The position numbers and the translations under genes are program-made. Below the pieces are notes generated by a model. That model saw nothing but the letters and a program-made list of their open reading frames with translations. It was not told where the DNA came from and made no database searches. DNA of 64,000 nucleotides from Streptomyces formicae (GTDB lineage: Bacteria; Actinomycetota; Actinomycetes; Streptomycetales; Streptomycetaceae), in assembly GCF_002556545.1 (NCBI RefSeq), contig NZ_CP022685.1, positions 6,054,001-6,118,000 of the forward strand, given 5' to 3'. The first letter of the stretch is position 1. Each line of letters opens with the position of its first letter. Shown here one piece after another: positions 32,948-41,205 of the stretch.

Positions 32948-33814
32948 GTGCGCATCGATCTGCACACCCACTCCACCGCCTCCGACGGCACGGACACCCC
33001 GGCCGAGCTGGTGCGCAACGCCTCCGCCGCCGGGCTCGACGTCGTCGCGCTCACCGACCACGACACCACCAGGGGACACGCCGCGGCCATCGAGGCCCTG
33101 CCCGCCGGACTCACCCTCGTCACCGGCGCCGAGCTCTCCTGCCGCCTGGACGGCGTGGGCCTGCACATGCTGGCGTACCTCTTCGATCCCGATGAGCCGG
33201 ACCTCGCCCGCGAGCGCGAGCTGGTCAGGGACGACCGGGTGCCGCGCGCCAAGACGATGGTCCGCAAGCTCCAGGAGCTCGGGGTGCCGGTGACCTGGGA
33301 GCAGGTCGCGCGCATCGCGGGCGACGGTTCCGTCGGGCGTCCGCACGTCGCCGAGGCCCTCGTCGAGCTGGGCGTCGTGCCCACCGTCTCCGACGCGTTC
33401 ACGCCCGAGTGGCTCGCCGACGGCGGTCGCGCGTACGCGGGCAAGCACGAGCTCGACCCCTTCGACGCCATCCGCCTGGTCAAGGCGGCCGGGGGCGTCA
33501 CCGTCTTCGCGCACCCCGCCGCCGTCAAGCGCGGCCAGGTGGTTCCCGAGGCCGCGATAGCCCGGCTCGCCGCGGCGGGTCTCGACGGCATCGAGGCCGA
33601 CCACATGGACCACGCGCCCGAGACCCGCGCCCGGCTGCGCGGCCTCGCGGCCGACCTGGGCCTGCTCGTCACCGGGTCCAGCGACTACCACGGCAGTCGC
33701 AAGACGTGCGTGCTCGGGGAGTTCACCACCGACCCCGAGATCTACGGCGAGATCACCCGTAGGGCGACGGGCGCGTTCCCCGTGCCGGGCGCCGGCGGAC
33801 GCCCCGCGGCGTAG
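32948..33814 (+). CDS. PHP-domain metal-dependent phosphoesterase
   Basis: 288 aa. RIDLHTHSTASDGTDTP is PHP motif I (His-x-His), VVALTDHDTT motif II, TGAELSC holds a metal Glu, HPAAVKRGQ motif III and GSSDYHGS motif IV. All metal ligands of the TrpH/YciV-type (3',5'-nucleotide or oligoribonucleotide phosphatase) are present. GTG at 32948 follows GGAG; the frame upstream has no site. It is followed by a MarC-family gene 170 bp away on the same strand. Substrate is inferred from the family. Confidence 0.9.
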   Translation: MRIDLHTHSTASDGTDTPAELVRNASAAGLDVVALTDHDTTRGHAAAIEALPAGLTLVTGAELSCRLDGVGLHMLAYLFDPDEPDLARERELVRDDRVPRAKTMVRKLQELGVPVTWEQVARIAGDGSVGRPHVAEALVELGVVPTVSDAFTPEWLADGGRAYAGKHELDPFDAIRLVKAAGGVTVFAHPAAVKRGQVVPEAAIARLAAAGLDGIEADHMDHAPETRARLRGLAADLGLLVTGSSDYHGSRKTCVLGEFTTDPEIYGEITRRATGAFPVPGAGGRPAA

Positions 33815-33986
33815 CGCCCCGCGAGACCCTCGCGCTCCCCTCTCTCCTCACTTCACTCCACTCCACCGCGCTTCCGCGGCGGCTGTCGCCGTGCGCCGTG
33901 CCCCGTGCCCGGCGTCGACCGGCGCCGCCCTGCGTGCCCGCGTGGCTCCTTCGTACCGTCTCTCCACTCTCTGCAAGGCCATCACT

Positions 33987-34592
33987 GTGTTCGACGTCGC
34001 CGTCTTCGGATCCCTCTTCCTCACGCTGTTCGTGATCATGGACCCCCCTGGGATCACCCCGATCTTCCTCGGCCTGACCGCGGGACGCCCCGCCAAGGTG
34101 CAGCAGCGGATGGCCTTCCAGGCCGTCTGCGTCGCCTTCGGCGTGATCGCCGTCTTCGGTCTCGTGGGCCACCAGATCCTCAACTACCTGCACGTCTCCG
34201 TGCCCGCGCTGATGATCGCGGGCGGACTCCTGCTGCTGCTCATCGCGCTCGACCTGCTCACCGGCAAGACGGACGAGCCGAAGCAGACCAAGGACGTCAA
34301 CGTCGCGCTCGTACCGCTCGGCATGCCGCTGCTCGCCGGGCCCGGCGCGATCGTCTCGGTGATCCTGGCCGTGCAGAACGCCCACAGCGCCGCCACGCAG
34401 ATCTCCGTCTGGGCGGCGATCGTGGCGATGCACGTGGTGCTGTGGCTGGTGATGCGGTACTCGCTGCTGATCATCCGTGTGATCAAGGACGGCGGCGTGG
34501 TCCTCGTGACCCGGCTCGCGGGCATGATGCTGTCCGCCATCGCCGTGCAGCAGATCATCAACGGCGTGACGCAGGTGATCAAGGGCGGCTGA
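33987..34592 (+). CDS. MarC-family integral membrane protein
   Basis: 201 aa, six transmembrane helices. FLTLFVIMDPPGITPIFLGLT is the first conserved MarC block (Asp-Pro-x-Gly), and VPLGMPLLAGPGAIVSVIL the second. GTG at 33987 with AAGG upstream; the open frame to 33891 is not supported. MarC proteins were once linked to multiple antibiotic resistance, without proof. Substrate and direction unknown. A perfect 19-bp-arm hairpin follows. Confidence 0.9.
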   Translation: MFDVAVFGSLFLTLFVIMDPPGITPIFLGLTAGRPAKVQQRMAFQAVCVAFGVIAVFGLVGHQILNYLHVSVPALMIAGGLLLLLIALDLLTGKTDEPKQTKDVNVALVPLGMPLLAGPGAIVSVILAVQNAHSAATQISVWAAIVAMHVVLWLVMRYSLLIIRVIKDGGVVLVTRLAGMMLSAIAVQQIINGVTQVIKGG

Positions 34593-34609
34593 GGTCGCGT
34601 CCCGGCACA

Positions 34610-34647
34610 CGAAGGGCCCCGGCACCACGTGGTGCCGGGGCCCTTCG
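34610..34647. terminator. Bidirectional terminator
   Basis: A 38-base perfect palindrome centred on CACGTG (arms CGAAGGGCCCCGGCACCAC and complement). It lies between the convergent MarC gene and the 50-codon gene. Confidence 0.9.
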
Positions 34648-34668
34648 ACGTCTGCGTACGCGTAAGTG

Positions 34669-34821
34669 TTACGAAGCCGAGGATTCGGCCGGGCGGATGT
34701 AGATGCGCTGGCCTATTGCTGCGGCCTGCTGCACGATCCGGTTGACGGAGGCGGCGTCCACGACGGTGCTGTCCACGGCGGAGCCGTCGACGTCGTCAAG
34801 TCGCATGATTTCGAAGCGCAT
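34669..34821 (-). CDS. Conserved 50-aa protein
   Basis: Begins MRFEIMRLDDVDGSAVD and ends YIRPAESSAS, with a helix ASVNRIVQQAAAIGQR in the middle. I recall near-identical 50-residue proteins at this site in many Streptomyces. ATG at 34821 has GAAGGGAG at 8 bp. It is shorter than most gene-finding cut-offs. The stop is 22 bp from a strong terminator. It is divergent from the NYN-domain gene. Function unknown; no membrane or metal motif. Confidence 0.85.
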   Translation of the reverse strand: MRFEIMRLDDVDGSAVDSTVVDAASVNRIVQQAAAIGQRIYIRPAESSAS

Positions 34822-35060
34822 GGTGGCTTCTCCCTTCGTCTGGTCATCCTCCTGAAGGAGAACTACTGAAGATGGTCAGGCCGTTGCCTGCCTGTTAAGT
34901 GTGGGTTGCGGGGCCAGTGGGCCTCGCGTTCCTGATGGGTACAACGAGTTGCTTCCAGCAAACATTCCCTACGCTAAGGAAATTTTTCGCGAACCTAATT
35001 ACCTACGAGTAGCGGGACCGGTTGTGTTCGCTGTGTGACCGGCGGGAGACTGGGTTCCTT

Positions 35061-35969
35061 ATGAACCACGCCGACCACAGCGCAGCCGACATCAGTGCTC
35101 AGCTGGAGCGCGCCAACGGGCTCCTGGAGCGGATGCTCGCCGAGGTGGCCAAGACCCCGTCCACCCACGCGATCTTCGTCGACGCCGGATACCTGTACGC
35201 GGCCGCGGGACGGCTCGCCACGGGCACCGAGGACCGGCGCGCCTTCGACCTGGACGCCGAAGGGCTCATCGAGGCGCTCATCGACAAGGCGCGCACGATC
35301 TTCGCGGACAGCCGACTGCTGCGCGTCTACTGGTACGACGGGGCCAGGCGCCGCATCCACACGACCGAGCAGCAGTCCATCGCCGAGCTGCCCGACGTCA
35401 AGGTCAGGCTCGGCAACCTGAACGCCAACAATCAGCAGAAGGGCGTCGACTCGCTGATCAGGAGCGACCTGGAGTCCCTCGCCAGGCACCGCGCGATCAG
35501 CGACGCCGCGCTGATCGGCGGCGACGAGGACCTGGTCTCCGCGGTCGAGGCCGCACAGGGGTACGGCGCGCGGGTCCACCTCTGGGGCATCGAGGCGCCC
35601 GACGGCCGCAACCAGGCGGAGCCGCTGCTCTGGGAGGTCGACAGCCAGCGCACGTTCGACCTCGACTTCTTCAAGCCGTACGTCACGCGCCGGGCGGCCA
35701 CGACGTACGAGACGGGCCCCTCCGCGCACCGGCCCTCGCGCGAGGACGTCCGCTTCGTCGGCGCGCAGATCGCCGCGAAGTGGCTGGCCGCGCGGGGGCG
35801 CGAGGCGCTGGTGGGGCTGCTCCCCGGCCATCCGTATCTGCCGGGCTCGGTGGACCAGGAACTGCTCGTGGAGGCGGAGCGGCTGCTGCAGTACTCGCTG
35901 CGCGGGCAGTCGGACCTGCGCAGGGCGCTGCGGGACGGCTTCTGGGACCACCTCCAGACGCAGTACTGA
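35061..35969 (+). CDS. NYN-domain (LabA/PIN-like) protein
   Basis: 302 aa. The NYN nuclease-like fold covers about residues 30-180: AIFVDAGYLY carries the first Asp, KGVDSLIRSDLESLARHR the middle Asp pair and AALIGGDEDLVSAVEAAQGYGARVHLWG the third acidic cluster. All acidic positions expected for a PIN/FLAP-type RNase are present. A C-terminal helical domain (SREDVRFVGAQIAAKWLA, LPGSVDQELLVEAERLLQYSL) may bind RNA. ATG at 35061 with GGGAGA at 11 bp. RNA cleavage is inference. Confidence 0.88.
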   Translation: MNHADHSAADISAQLERANGLLERMLAEVAKTPSTHAIFVDAGYLYAAAGRLATGTEDRRAFDLDAEGLIEALIDKARTIFADSRLLRVYWYDGARRRIHTTEQQSIAELPDVKVRLGNLNANNQQKGVDSLIRSDLESLARHRAISDAALIGGDEDLVSAVEAAQGYGARVHLWGIEAPDGRNQAEPLLWEVDSQRTFDLDFFKPYVTRRAATTYETGPSAHRPSREDVRFVGAQIAAKWLAARGREALVGLLPGHPYLPGSVDQELLVEAERLLQYSLRGQSDLRRALRDGFWDHLQTQY

Positions 35970-35972
35970 CCG

Positions 35973-36851
35973 TCAGACCCGGTTCCAGAAGGCGATCAGG
36001 GCCGCCGCCGTCTCCGCGGGGCGGTCCGTGTTGGGGGAGTGCTCGGCACCGGCGATCACCGAACGGTGGGCCCGCAGGCGCTGCGCCATCTCGTCCAGGA
36101 GCGGCACCGGCCAGGTGTCGTCGCGCTCGCCCGAGAGGACGTGCTTGGGCAGCGGCGTCGCGGCGAGCTCGTCGATCCGGTCCGGTTCCGTGGAGAGCTG
36201 CCCGGCCGTGGCGATCAACTGGGCCGGATTGTGCCGCAGCCAGCGGGCGCGCAGGGCCTCGCTGTCGTCGGCGCCGGTTTCCGCGTCCTGCGGGGGCGGC
36301 GGCTCCATGGCCCGCATCGCCTGCCACACCTCGTCCATCGACAGGACGCCGACGGCGTCCGCCAGCATCTTGGCGCGGGCCTGCTGGGTGGGGGTGATCG
36401 CGGCGGGGCCCGAGGACATGAGGGTGAGCGACGAGAAGACGTCGGGGGCGAGGAGCACGGCGGCTCGGGCCACCTGGCCGCCGAGGGAGTGGCCGAGCAG
36501 CGCGATGGTTCCGGCGGCGGGGCCGGTCTCGTCGCCGAGCGCCGCCGCCTGGGCGAGGGCGTCGCGGGCCAACTCCTCCTGGGCGTACGCCGATTCGTCG
36601 GCCGGACCCTCGGTCTCGTACTGTCCGCGGCCGTCCACCGTGACGGCGCGGTAGCCCGCGGCGGCGATCGGCTCCAGGAGGGCGATGAAGTCCTCCTTGC
36701 TGCCGGTGAAGCCCGGAAGCATGAGGACGGTCCCCGCGACCGGGACGCCGCGCGGCGGGACCGCGTCGAGCACCGCGAAGTCGCCGCGGGCGGTCCTGAG
36801 GGTGCGCGCGGTGGCGCACGGGGGCGGAACGAAGGTGGGAGGCCGGCTCAT
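35973..36851 (-). CDS. Alpha/beta hydrolase
   Basis: 292 aa. VLMLPGFTGSKEDF is the oxyanion-hole strand, LLGHSLGGQVAR the nucleophile elbow (Ser in GHSLGG), HVLSGERDDTWP holds the likely acid Asp and IAGAEHSPNTDRP the catalytic His. A cap of about 80 residues sits between. It converges on the NYN gene with 3 bp between stops. The gene before it on the same strand is separated by a hairpin. Substrate unknown. Confidence 0.88.
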   Translation of the reverse strand: MSRPPTFVPPPCATARTLRTARGDFAVLDAVPPRGVPVAGTVLMLPGFTGSKEDFIALLEPIAAAGYRAVTVDGRGQYETEGPADESAYAQEELARDALAQAAALGDETGPAAGTIALLGHSLGGQVARAAVLLAPDVFSSLTLMSSGPAAITPTQQARAKMLADAVGVLSMDEVWQAMRAMEPPPPQDAETGADDSEALRARWLRHNPAQLIATAGQLSTEPDRIDELAATPLPKHVLSGERDDTWPVPLLDEMAQRLRAHRSVIAGAEHSPNTDRPAETAAALIAFWNRV

Positions 36852-36906
36852 GGGCCGAGGCTAACCGGTCGGCTTCGGGGCGCGGCGGCGCACCTGCGGC
36901 CTACCG

Positions 36907-36964
36907 GGGCCGGACCGGCCCGCCCGGCCCCGGTACGCCGGGCTCAGGCGGGCCGGTCCGGCCC
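36907..36964 (-). terminator. Terminator of the DUF4232 gene
   Basis: 18-bp perfect stem (36907-36924 and 36947-36964) with a 22-base loop, just beyond the stop at 36970 on the minus strand. Confidence 0.75.
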
Positions 36965-36969
36965 GAGGC

Positions 36970-37491
36970 TCAGGCGGGGAGCGCCGCGTCCGCCTGGGCC
37001 CGCGTCGGCTTCCACCACGTCGTCACCGGCTCCCAGACGCGCACGCCGTCGGGCAGGCCGAGGGCGTCGGCGGTGAAGCTGCGGCCCGCGTGCGAGGGGT
37101 CGCCCGCGACGGTCACGAAGTCCACGACGCGCGCCTGCGGGTTGCCCGGGTCGTCGACGGTGCGCACCGCCGCGTACGCCGTACCGCCCGTGGCGAGCCG
37201 GTACGGGGCGCTCTCCGACGGCGGGACCGGCTGGGCCGCGCCGTCCAGATCGCCGAAGGTGACCGTCGGGACGCGGTCGACGACGCAGGCGGGGCCGCGG
37301 TTGGTGACGCTGACGCGGAGTACGCCGGGTTCGTCCGAGGCGGACGCCGCCACGCGCAGCGACGCCTCCTTGCAGGTGGCCGCGCGGGCGGCGGACGCGT
37401 CGGGGTGGGCCCCCGCGGCGGGAGCGAAGGTCAGCAGGGTGGCGCCGAGCCCGGCCGTGGCCGCGGCGGCGAGGAAGGAGCGAGCGTGCAT
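36970..37491 (-). CDS. Secreted DUF4232 protein
   Basis: 173 aa. The signal peptide (MHARSFLAAAATAGLGATLL, cleavage near AGA-HP at about 28) is followed by a beta-sandwich domain of the DUF4232 type: CKEASLRVAASA, VSVTNRGPACVVDRVPTVTF. The two Cys (about 40 and 69) can form a disulfide. Exported, single domain, function unknown. A terminator follows, and the helicase terminator lies upstream of its start, so it is its own transcript. Confidence 0.82.
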   Translation of the reverse strand: MHARSFLAAAATAGLGATLLTFAPAAGAHPDASAARAATCKEASLRVAASASDEPGVLRVSVTNRGPACVVDRVPTVTFGDLDGAAQPVPPSESAPYRLATGGTAYAAVRTVDDPGNPQARVVDFVTVAGDPSHAGRSFTADALGLPDGVRVWEPVTTWWKPTRAQADAALPA

Positions 37492-37578
37492 GGAGTGTCG
37501 TCCTCTGTTCCGCTTGTTCCGGATGATCCGCTGTCGTCCTGGATGACCGGTGAGGGGCCCCGGTGGTTGTACGACGCG

Positions 37579-37611
37579 CGAAGGCCCGCCCCGAACGGGG
37601 GCGGGCCTTCG
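37579..37611 (-). terminator. Terminator of the DEAD-box helicase gene
   Basis: 14-bp stem CGAAGGCCCGCCCC with its complement and a 5-base loop, 20 bp beyond the helicase stop on the minus strand. Confidence 0.85.
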
Positions 37612-37631
37612 TACGAGCGCGGGACCTGGCG

Positions 37632-39968
37632 TCAGCTCTCCGTGGTCTCCACGGGCTCGGCCTTCTTGCGCGTACGGCGCTTCGGCTTCTCGGCAGGCGC
37701 CTCGGCCTCGGCCGCTGCCACCGGAGCGGCGGCGGCCTTGCGGGTCCTGCGCTTGGGCTTCGGCTCCTCCGCGGACTGCGCGGGGATCTCGGCCTCGACC
37801 GCCGCGGCAGCCTCGGCGGCCTTGGCCGCCGCGGTCTTGCGGGGCTTGCGCTTCGGCTTCTCGACCGGGGCTTCCGCCGCGACCTCGGGGACGGCCGCCT
37901 CGGCGACCTTCTCCGCGACCTTGCGCGTACGACGGCGCGGCTTGGCGGCCGGAGCCTCGGCCTCGGCCGTCTCCACGACGGTCTCGGCCGTCTCGACCGC
38001 GGCGGCGGCCTTGCGCGTGCGGCGCTTCGGCTTCTCGGCGGGGGCCTCGGCCACGTCCGTGGCGCCTTCGGCGGTGTCCACCGCGACCTCGGCTGCCTTG
38101 CGGGTGCGGCGGCGCGGCTTGGCGGCCGGGGCCTCCGCCTCGACGGCTTCGGCGGCCTTGGCCGCCGCGGTCTTGCGGGGCTTGCGCTTCGGCTTCTCGG
38201 CCGGAGCCTCGGCCTCGACCTCGGGGACGGCCGCCTCGGCGACCTGCTCCGCGACCTTCTCCGCGACCTTGCGCGTACGGCGACGCGGCTTGGTCACCGG
38301 AGCCTCGACCACCTCGACAGCCTCAGCGACGACCTCGGCCACGGGGGCCTCGGTCACGGTCGTCGTGCCCTCGGCCGTGGCCAGGGCCTCCGACGCCGCT
38401 CCGCCGCGCGTGCGACGGCGACGGCGCGGGGTGCGCGGCTCCGTCGCCTCGGGGGCCGCGTCGGCCTCCGGAGCGGCGGGCGCGACCGGCGCGGTCGTGG
38501 TCGCCGTGGCGTCCAGCGGGCTGCCTGCGCGGGTGCGGCGACGACGCCTCGGGGTGCGCGCGGGGCGCTCCTCCTCGGCGGCCGCCGGGCCCGAACGGTC
38601 CCGGCCCCGGTCGCGGTTCCTGTCGCGGTCCCGGTCACGGTCCTGCGAGCGCCCGCCGGAGCGGCCGCCGCGGCCGCGCCCACCGGTCTCGCCGAGGTCC
38701 TCGATCTCCTCCGCGCCCAGACCCGCACGGGTCCGCTCGGCGCGCGGCAGAACACCCTTGGTGCCCACCGGGATGTCGAGCTCCTCGTACAGGTGCGGCG
38801 AGCTGGAGTACGTCTCGACCGGGTCCGGGAAGCCCAGGTCCAGGGCCTTGTTGATCAGCTGCCAGCGCGGGATGTCGTCCCAGTCGACCAGCGTGATCGC
38901 GATGCCCTTGGCGCCCGCGCGGCCGGTGCGGCCGATGCGGTGCAGATAGGTCTTCTCGTCCTCGGGGGACTGGTAGTTGATGACGTGCGTGACGCCACCG
39001 ACGTCGATGCCGCGCGCGGCGACGTCCGTGCAGACGAGCACGTCCACCTTGCCGTTGCGGAACGCGCGCAGCGCCTGCTCGCGGGCGCCCTGGCCGAGGT
39101 CGCCGTGGACGGCGCCCGAGGCGAAGCCGCGCTTCTCGAGCTGCTCGGCGATGTCCGCGGCGGTCCGCTTCGTACGGCAGAAGATCATCGCGAGTCCGCG
39201 GCCCTCGGCCTGGAGGATGCGCGAGACCATCTCGGGCTTGTCCATGTTGTGCGCGCGGTACACGTGCTGCTTCGTGTTCGCGACGGTCTGGCCCTCGTCG
39301 TCCGGCGCGGTGGCGCGGATGTGCGTGGGCTGCGACATGTAGCGACGGGCGAGGCCGATGACGGCGCCCGGCATGGTCGCCGAGAACAGCATCGTCTGGC
39401 GCTTCGCGGGAAGCATGTTGATGATCTTCTCGACGTCGGGCAGGAAGCCCAGGTCGAGCATCTCGTCGGCCTCGTCGAGCACCAGGCACTTGACGTGCTT
39501 GAGGTCGAGCTTGCGCTGGCCCGCGAGGTCGAGCAGTCGGCCGGGGGTGCCGACGACGATGTCGATGCCCTTCTTGAGGGCCTCGACCTGCGGCTCGTAG
39601 GCACGGCCGCCGTATATGGCGAGGACGCGGACGTTGCGCGCCTTGCCCGCGGTCAGGAGGTCGTTCGTCACCTGCTGGCAGAGCTCGCGCGTGGGGACGA
39701 CGATGAGCGCCTGGGGCGCCTCGGTCAGCTGCTCGGGCTCGGCGCGGCCCGCCTCGACGTCGGCGGGGACGACCACGCGCTCCAGGAGCGGGAGTCCGAA
39801 GCCGAGCGTCTTGCCGGTGCCGGTCTTGGCCTGGCCGATGACGTCCGTGCCGGAAAGGGCGACGGGGAGCGTCATCTCCTGGATGGGGAAGGGATTGATG
39901 ATGCCGACGGCCTCAAGGGCCTCGGCCGTCTCGGGAAGAATCCCGAGCTCTCGGAAAGTCGTAGTCAG
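37632..39968 (-). CDS. DEAD-box RNA helicase with long repetitive basic tail, apparent CTG start
   Basis: 778 aa if started at CTG 39968. The sequence TTTFRELGILPETAEAL then NPFPIQEMTLP is the family N-terminus with the Q motif. Then come Walker A AKTGTGKT (47-54), VLDEADEMLD, SATMP and HRIGRTGRAG. The first in-frame ATG (39875) would delete the Q motif, and no GTG or TTG exists before the stop at 40029. AGAGG lies 7 bp before CTG. The last ~330 residues are Lys/Arg/Ala/Glu-rich repeats (KPKRRTRKAA type), likely RNA-binding. It resembles mycobacterial RhlE (Rv3211) by context. Role: RNA remodelling or decay. Confidence 0.9.
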   Translation of the reverse strand: MTTTFRELGILPETAEALEAVGIINPFPIQEMTLPVALSGTDVIGQAKTGTGKTLGFGLPLLERVVVPADVEAGRAEPEQLTEAPQALIVVPTRELCQQVTNDLLTAGKARNVRVLAIYGGRAYEPQVEALKKGIDIVVGTPGRLLDLAGQRKLDLKHVKCLVLDEADEMLDLGFLPDVEKIINMLPAKRQTMLFSATMPGAVIGLARRYMSQPTHIRATAPDDEGQTVANTKQHVYRAHNMDKPEMVSRILQAEGRGLAMIFCRTKRTAADIAEQLEKRGFASGAVHGDLGQGAREQALRAFRNGKVDVLVCTDVAARGIDVGGVTHVINYQSPEDEKTYLHRIGRTGRAGAKGIAITLVDWDDIPRWQLINKALDLGFPDPVETYSSSPHLYEELDIPVGTKGVLPRAERTRAGLGAEEIEDLGETGGRGRGGRSGGRSQDRDRDRDRNRDRGRDRSGPAAAEEERPARTPRRRRRTRAGSPLDATATTTAPVAPAAPEADAAPEATEPRTPRRRRRTRGGAASEALATAEGTTTVTEAPVAEVVAEAVEVVEAPVTKPRRRTRKVAEKVAEQVAEAAVPEVEAEAPAEKPKRKPRKTAAAKAAEAVEAEAPAAKPRRRTRKAAEVAVDTAEGATDVAEAPAEKPKRRTRKAAAAVETAETVVETAEAEAPAAKPRRRTRKVAEKVAEAAVPEVAAEAPVEKPKRKPRKTAAAKAAEAAAAVEAEIPAQSAEEPKPKRRTRKAAAAPVAAAEAEAPAEKPKRRTRKKAEPVETTES

Positions 39969-40338
39969 GGCAATGCCTCTTCTGTGAGACGCGGCGCGAG
40001 GCGAACGCTGGGGGTCGTGACCGTGCCACTACCGCCGGCTGCTTGGGGGGCGGGCCGGGGGCGCGGGACCACTGCCTGCGCTCGAGCGCTCATACCGCTG
40101 AGGTTCCCTCCTCATGCCGTACGCATCTGCGCGTACGCCCTGGAGGGCTGTCAGGTCGGAGCCGATCGGGCCACCGACCGGGCATCCTCATTCGTACGGC
40201 CCGTCGAATATTCAGCGGGCGCATTACCACTGTACCCCGGAATCTCGCATGCGTGTCCGGCGAATTGGTCACATGGTCGTGGTCACAGTGCATGACCAGG
40301 GCCTTCCGCGTTACGGCAGGCGGGCTATTGTGCGCTTC
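39969..40338. other. 370-bp divergent intergenic region
   Basis: It separates the helicase (-) from the ferritin-like gene (+). Between 40266 and 40298 it has TGGTCA, TGGTCA and TGACCA at 14- and 13-bp spacing, a possible operator. The right end holds the candidate leaderless promoter of the ferritin-like gene. No gene seen. Confidence 0.5.
40326..40331 (+). promoter_or_regulatory. Candidate -10 box of a leaderless promoter
   Basis: TATTGT ends 7 bp before the ATG at 40339. No ribosome-binding site precedes that ATG. No convincing -35 box was found. Confidence 0.4.
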
Positions 40339-41076
40339 ATGGAGACTCCTGACACCCCTGCTGAATCCGCCCCCGAACCGACCGGAGTCGCCGCCCAGGA
40401 CTGGGCGAAAGCTTCCGCCGAGCCCCACTACCGCGCCGCGGTCGTGGACCTCCTCGGTGCGCTCGCCTACGGGGAGCTCGCCGCGTTCGAGCGGCTCGCG
40501 GAGGACGCGAAGCTGGCTCCGACGCTCGGCGACAAGGCGGAGCTCGCGAAGATGGCGTCGGCCGAGTTCCACCACTTCGAGCAGCTCAGGGACCGGCTCT
40601 CGGCGATCGGCGAGGAGCCGACCGAGGCGATGGAGCCGTTCGTCGCCGCGCTCGACGGCTTCCACCGGCAGACCGCTCCTTCCGACTGGCTGGAGGGCCT
40701 GGTCAAGGCGTACGTCGGCGACTCGATCGCCAGCGACTTCTACCGCGAGGTGGCGGCCAGGCTGGACGCCGATACGCGCGAGCTGGTGCTCGGCGTCCTC
40801 GACGACACGGGGCACGCCAGCTTCGCCGTGGAGAAGGTGCGGGCCGCGATCGACGCGGATCCGCGAGTGGGGGGGCGGCTCGCGCTGTGGGCGCGGCGGC
40901 TGATGGGCGAGGCCCTTTCGCAGTCCCAGAGGGTCGTCGCCGACCGGGACGCGTTGTCGACCATGCTCGTCGGGGGCGTGGCCGACGGGTTCGACCTTGC
41001 CGAGGTCGGGCGGATGTTCTCGCGGATCACTGAGGCGCACACGAAGCGGATGGCTGCGCTGGGCTTGGCGGCGTAG
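40339..41076 (+). CDS. Ferritin-like-fold protein (putative hydroxylase family)
   Basis: 245 aa, all helical. Pairs of metal-binding residues can be seen in GELAAFERLAEDAK and ASAEFHHFEQLRDR (Glu-x-x-His type), then VGDSIASDFYREVAA and LDDTGHASFAVEKVRAAI. This pattern fits the di-iron ferritin-like group related to MiaE-type tRNA hydroxylases. The substrate is not known. Position next to a DEAD helicase, DUF3107 and TetR gene matches Rv3208-Rv3211 as I recall. No Shine-Dalgarno; probably leaderless. Confidence 0.82.
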   Translation: METPDTPAESAPEPTGVAAQDWAKASAEPHYRAAVVDLLGALAYGELAAFERLAEDAKLAPTLGDKAELAKMASAEFHHFEQLRDRLSAIGEEPTEAMEPFVAALDGFHRQTAPSDWLEGLVKAYVGDSIASDFYREVAARLDADTRELVLGVLDDTGHASFAVEKVRAAIDADPRVGGRLALWARRLMGEALSQSQRVVADRDALSTMLVGGVADGFDLAEVGRMFSRITEAHTKRMAALGLAA

Positions 41077-41125
41077 GTCCGTTCCGAGGGGCCGGTTCGG
41101 TCGGCTGCGGGCTGGCTCTGGTTGC

Positions 41126-41147
41126 TCGCGCAGTTCCCCGCGCCCCT
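41126..41147 (-). repeat. Dispersed 22-bp intergenic repeat, minus orientation
   Basis: TCGCGCAGTTCCCCGCGCCC plus CT, 50 bp after the ferritin-like gene stop and before a convergent stop. It continues into two further GCGCCCCTTGCGGGGC units (to about 41190). Confidence 0.85.
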
Positions 41148-41205
41148 TGCGGGGCACCGCCTCAGCCCGCGCCCCTTGCGGGGCTCCCCCCTCAGCCCGC
41201 GTCGC

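Noticed and set aside
37563..40295. 910-codon open frame on the plus strand opposite the helicase
   Set aside because: It is antisense to a clear DEAD-box gene; its Leu/Arg/Gly-rich repeats mirror the helicase tail, and it has no ribosome site or domain.
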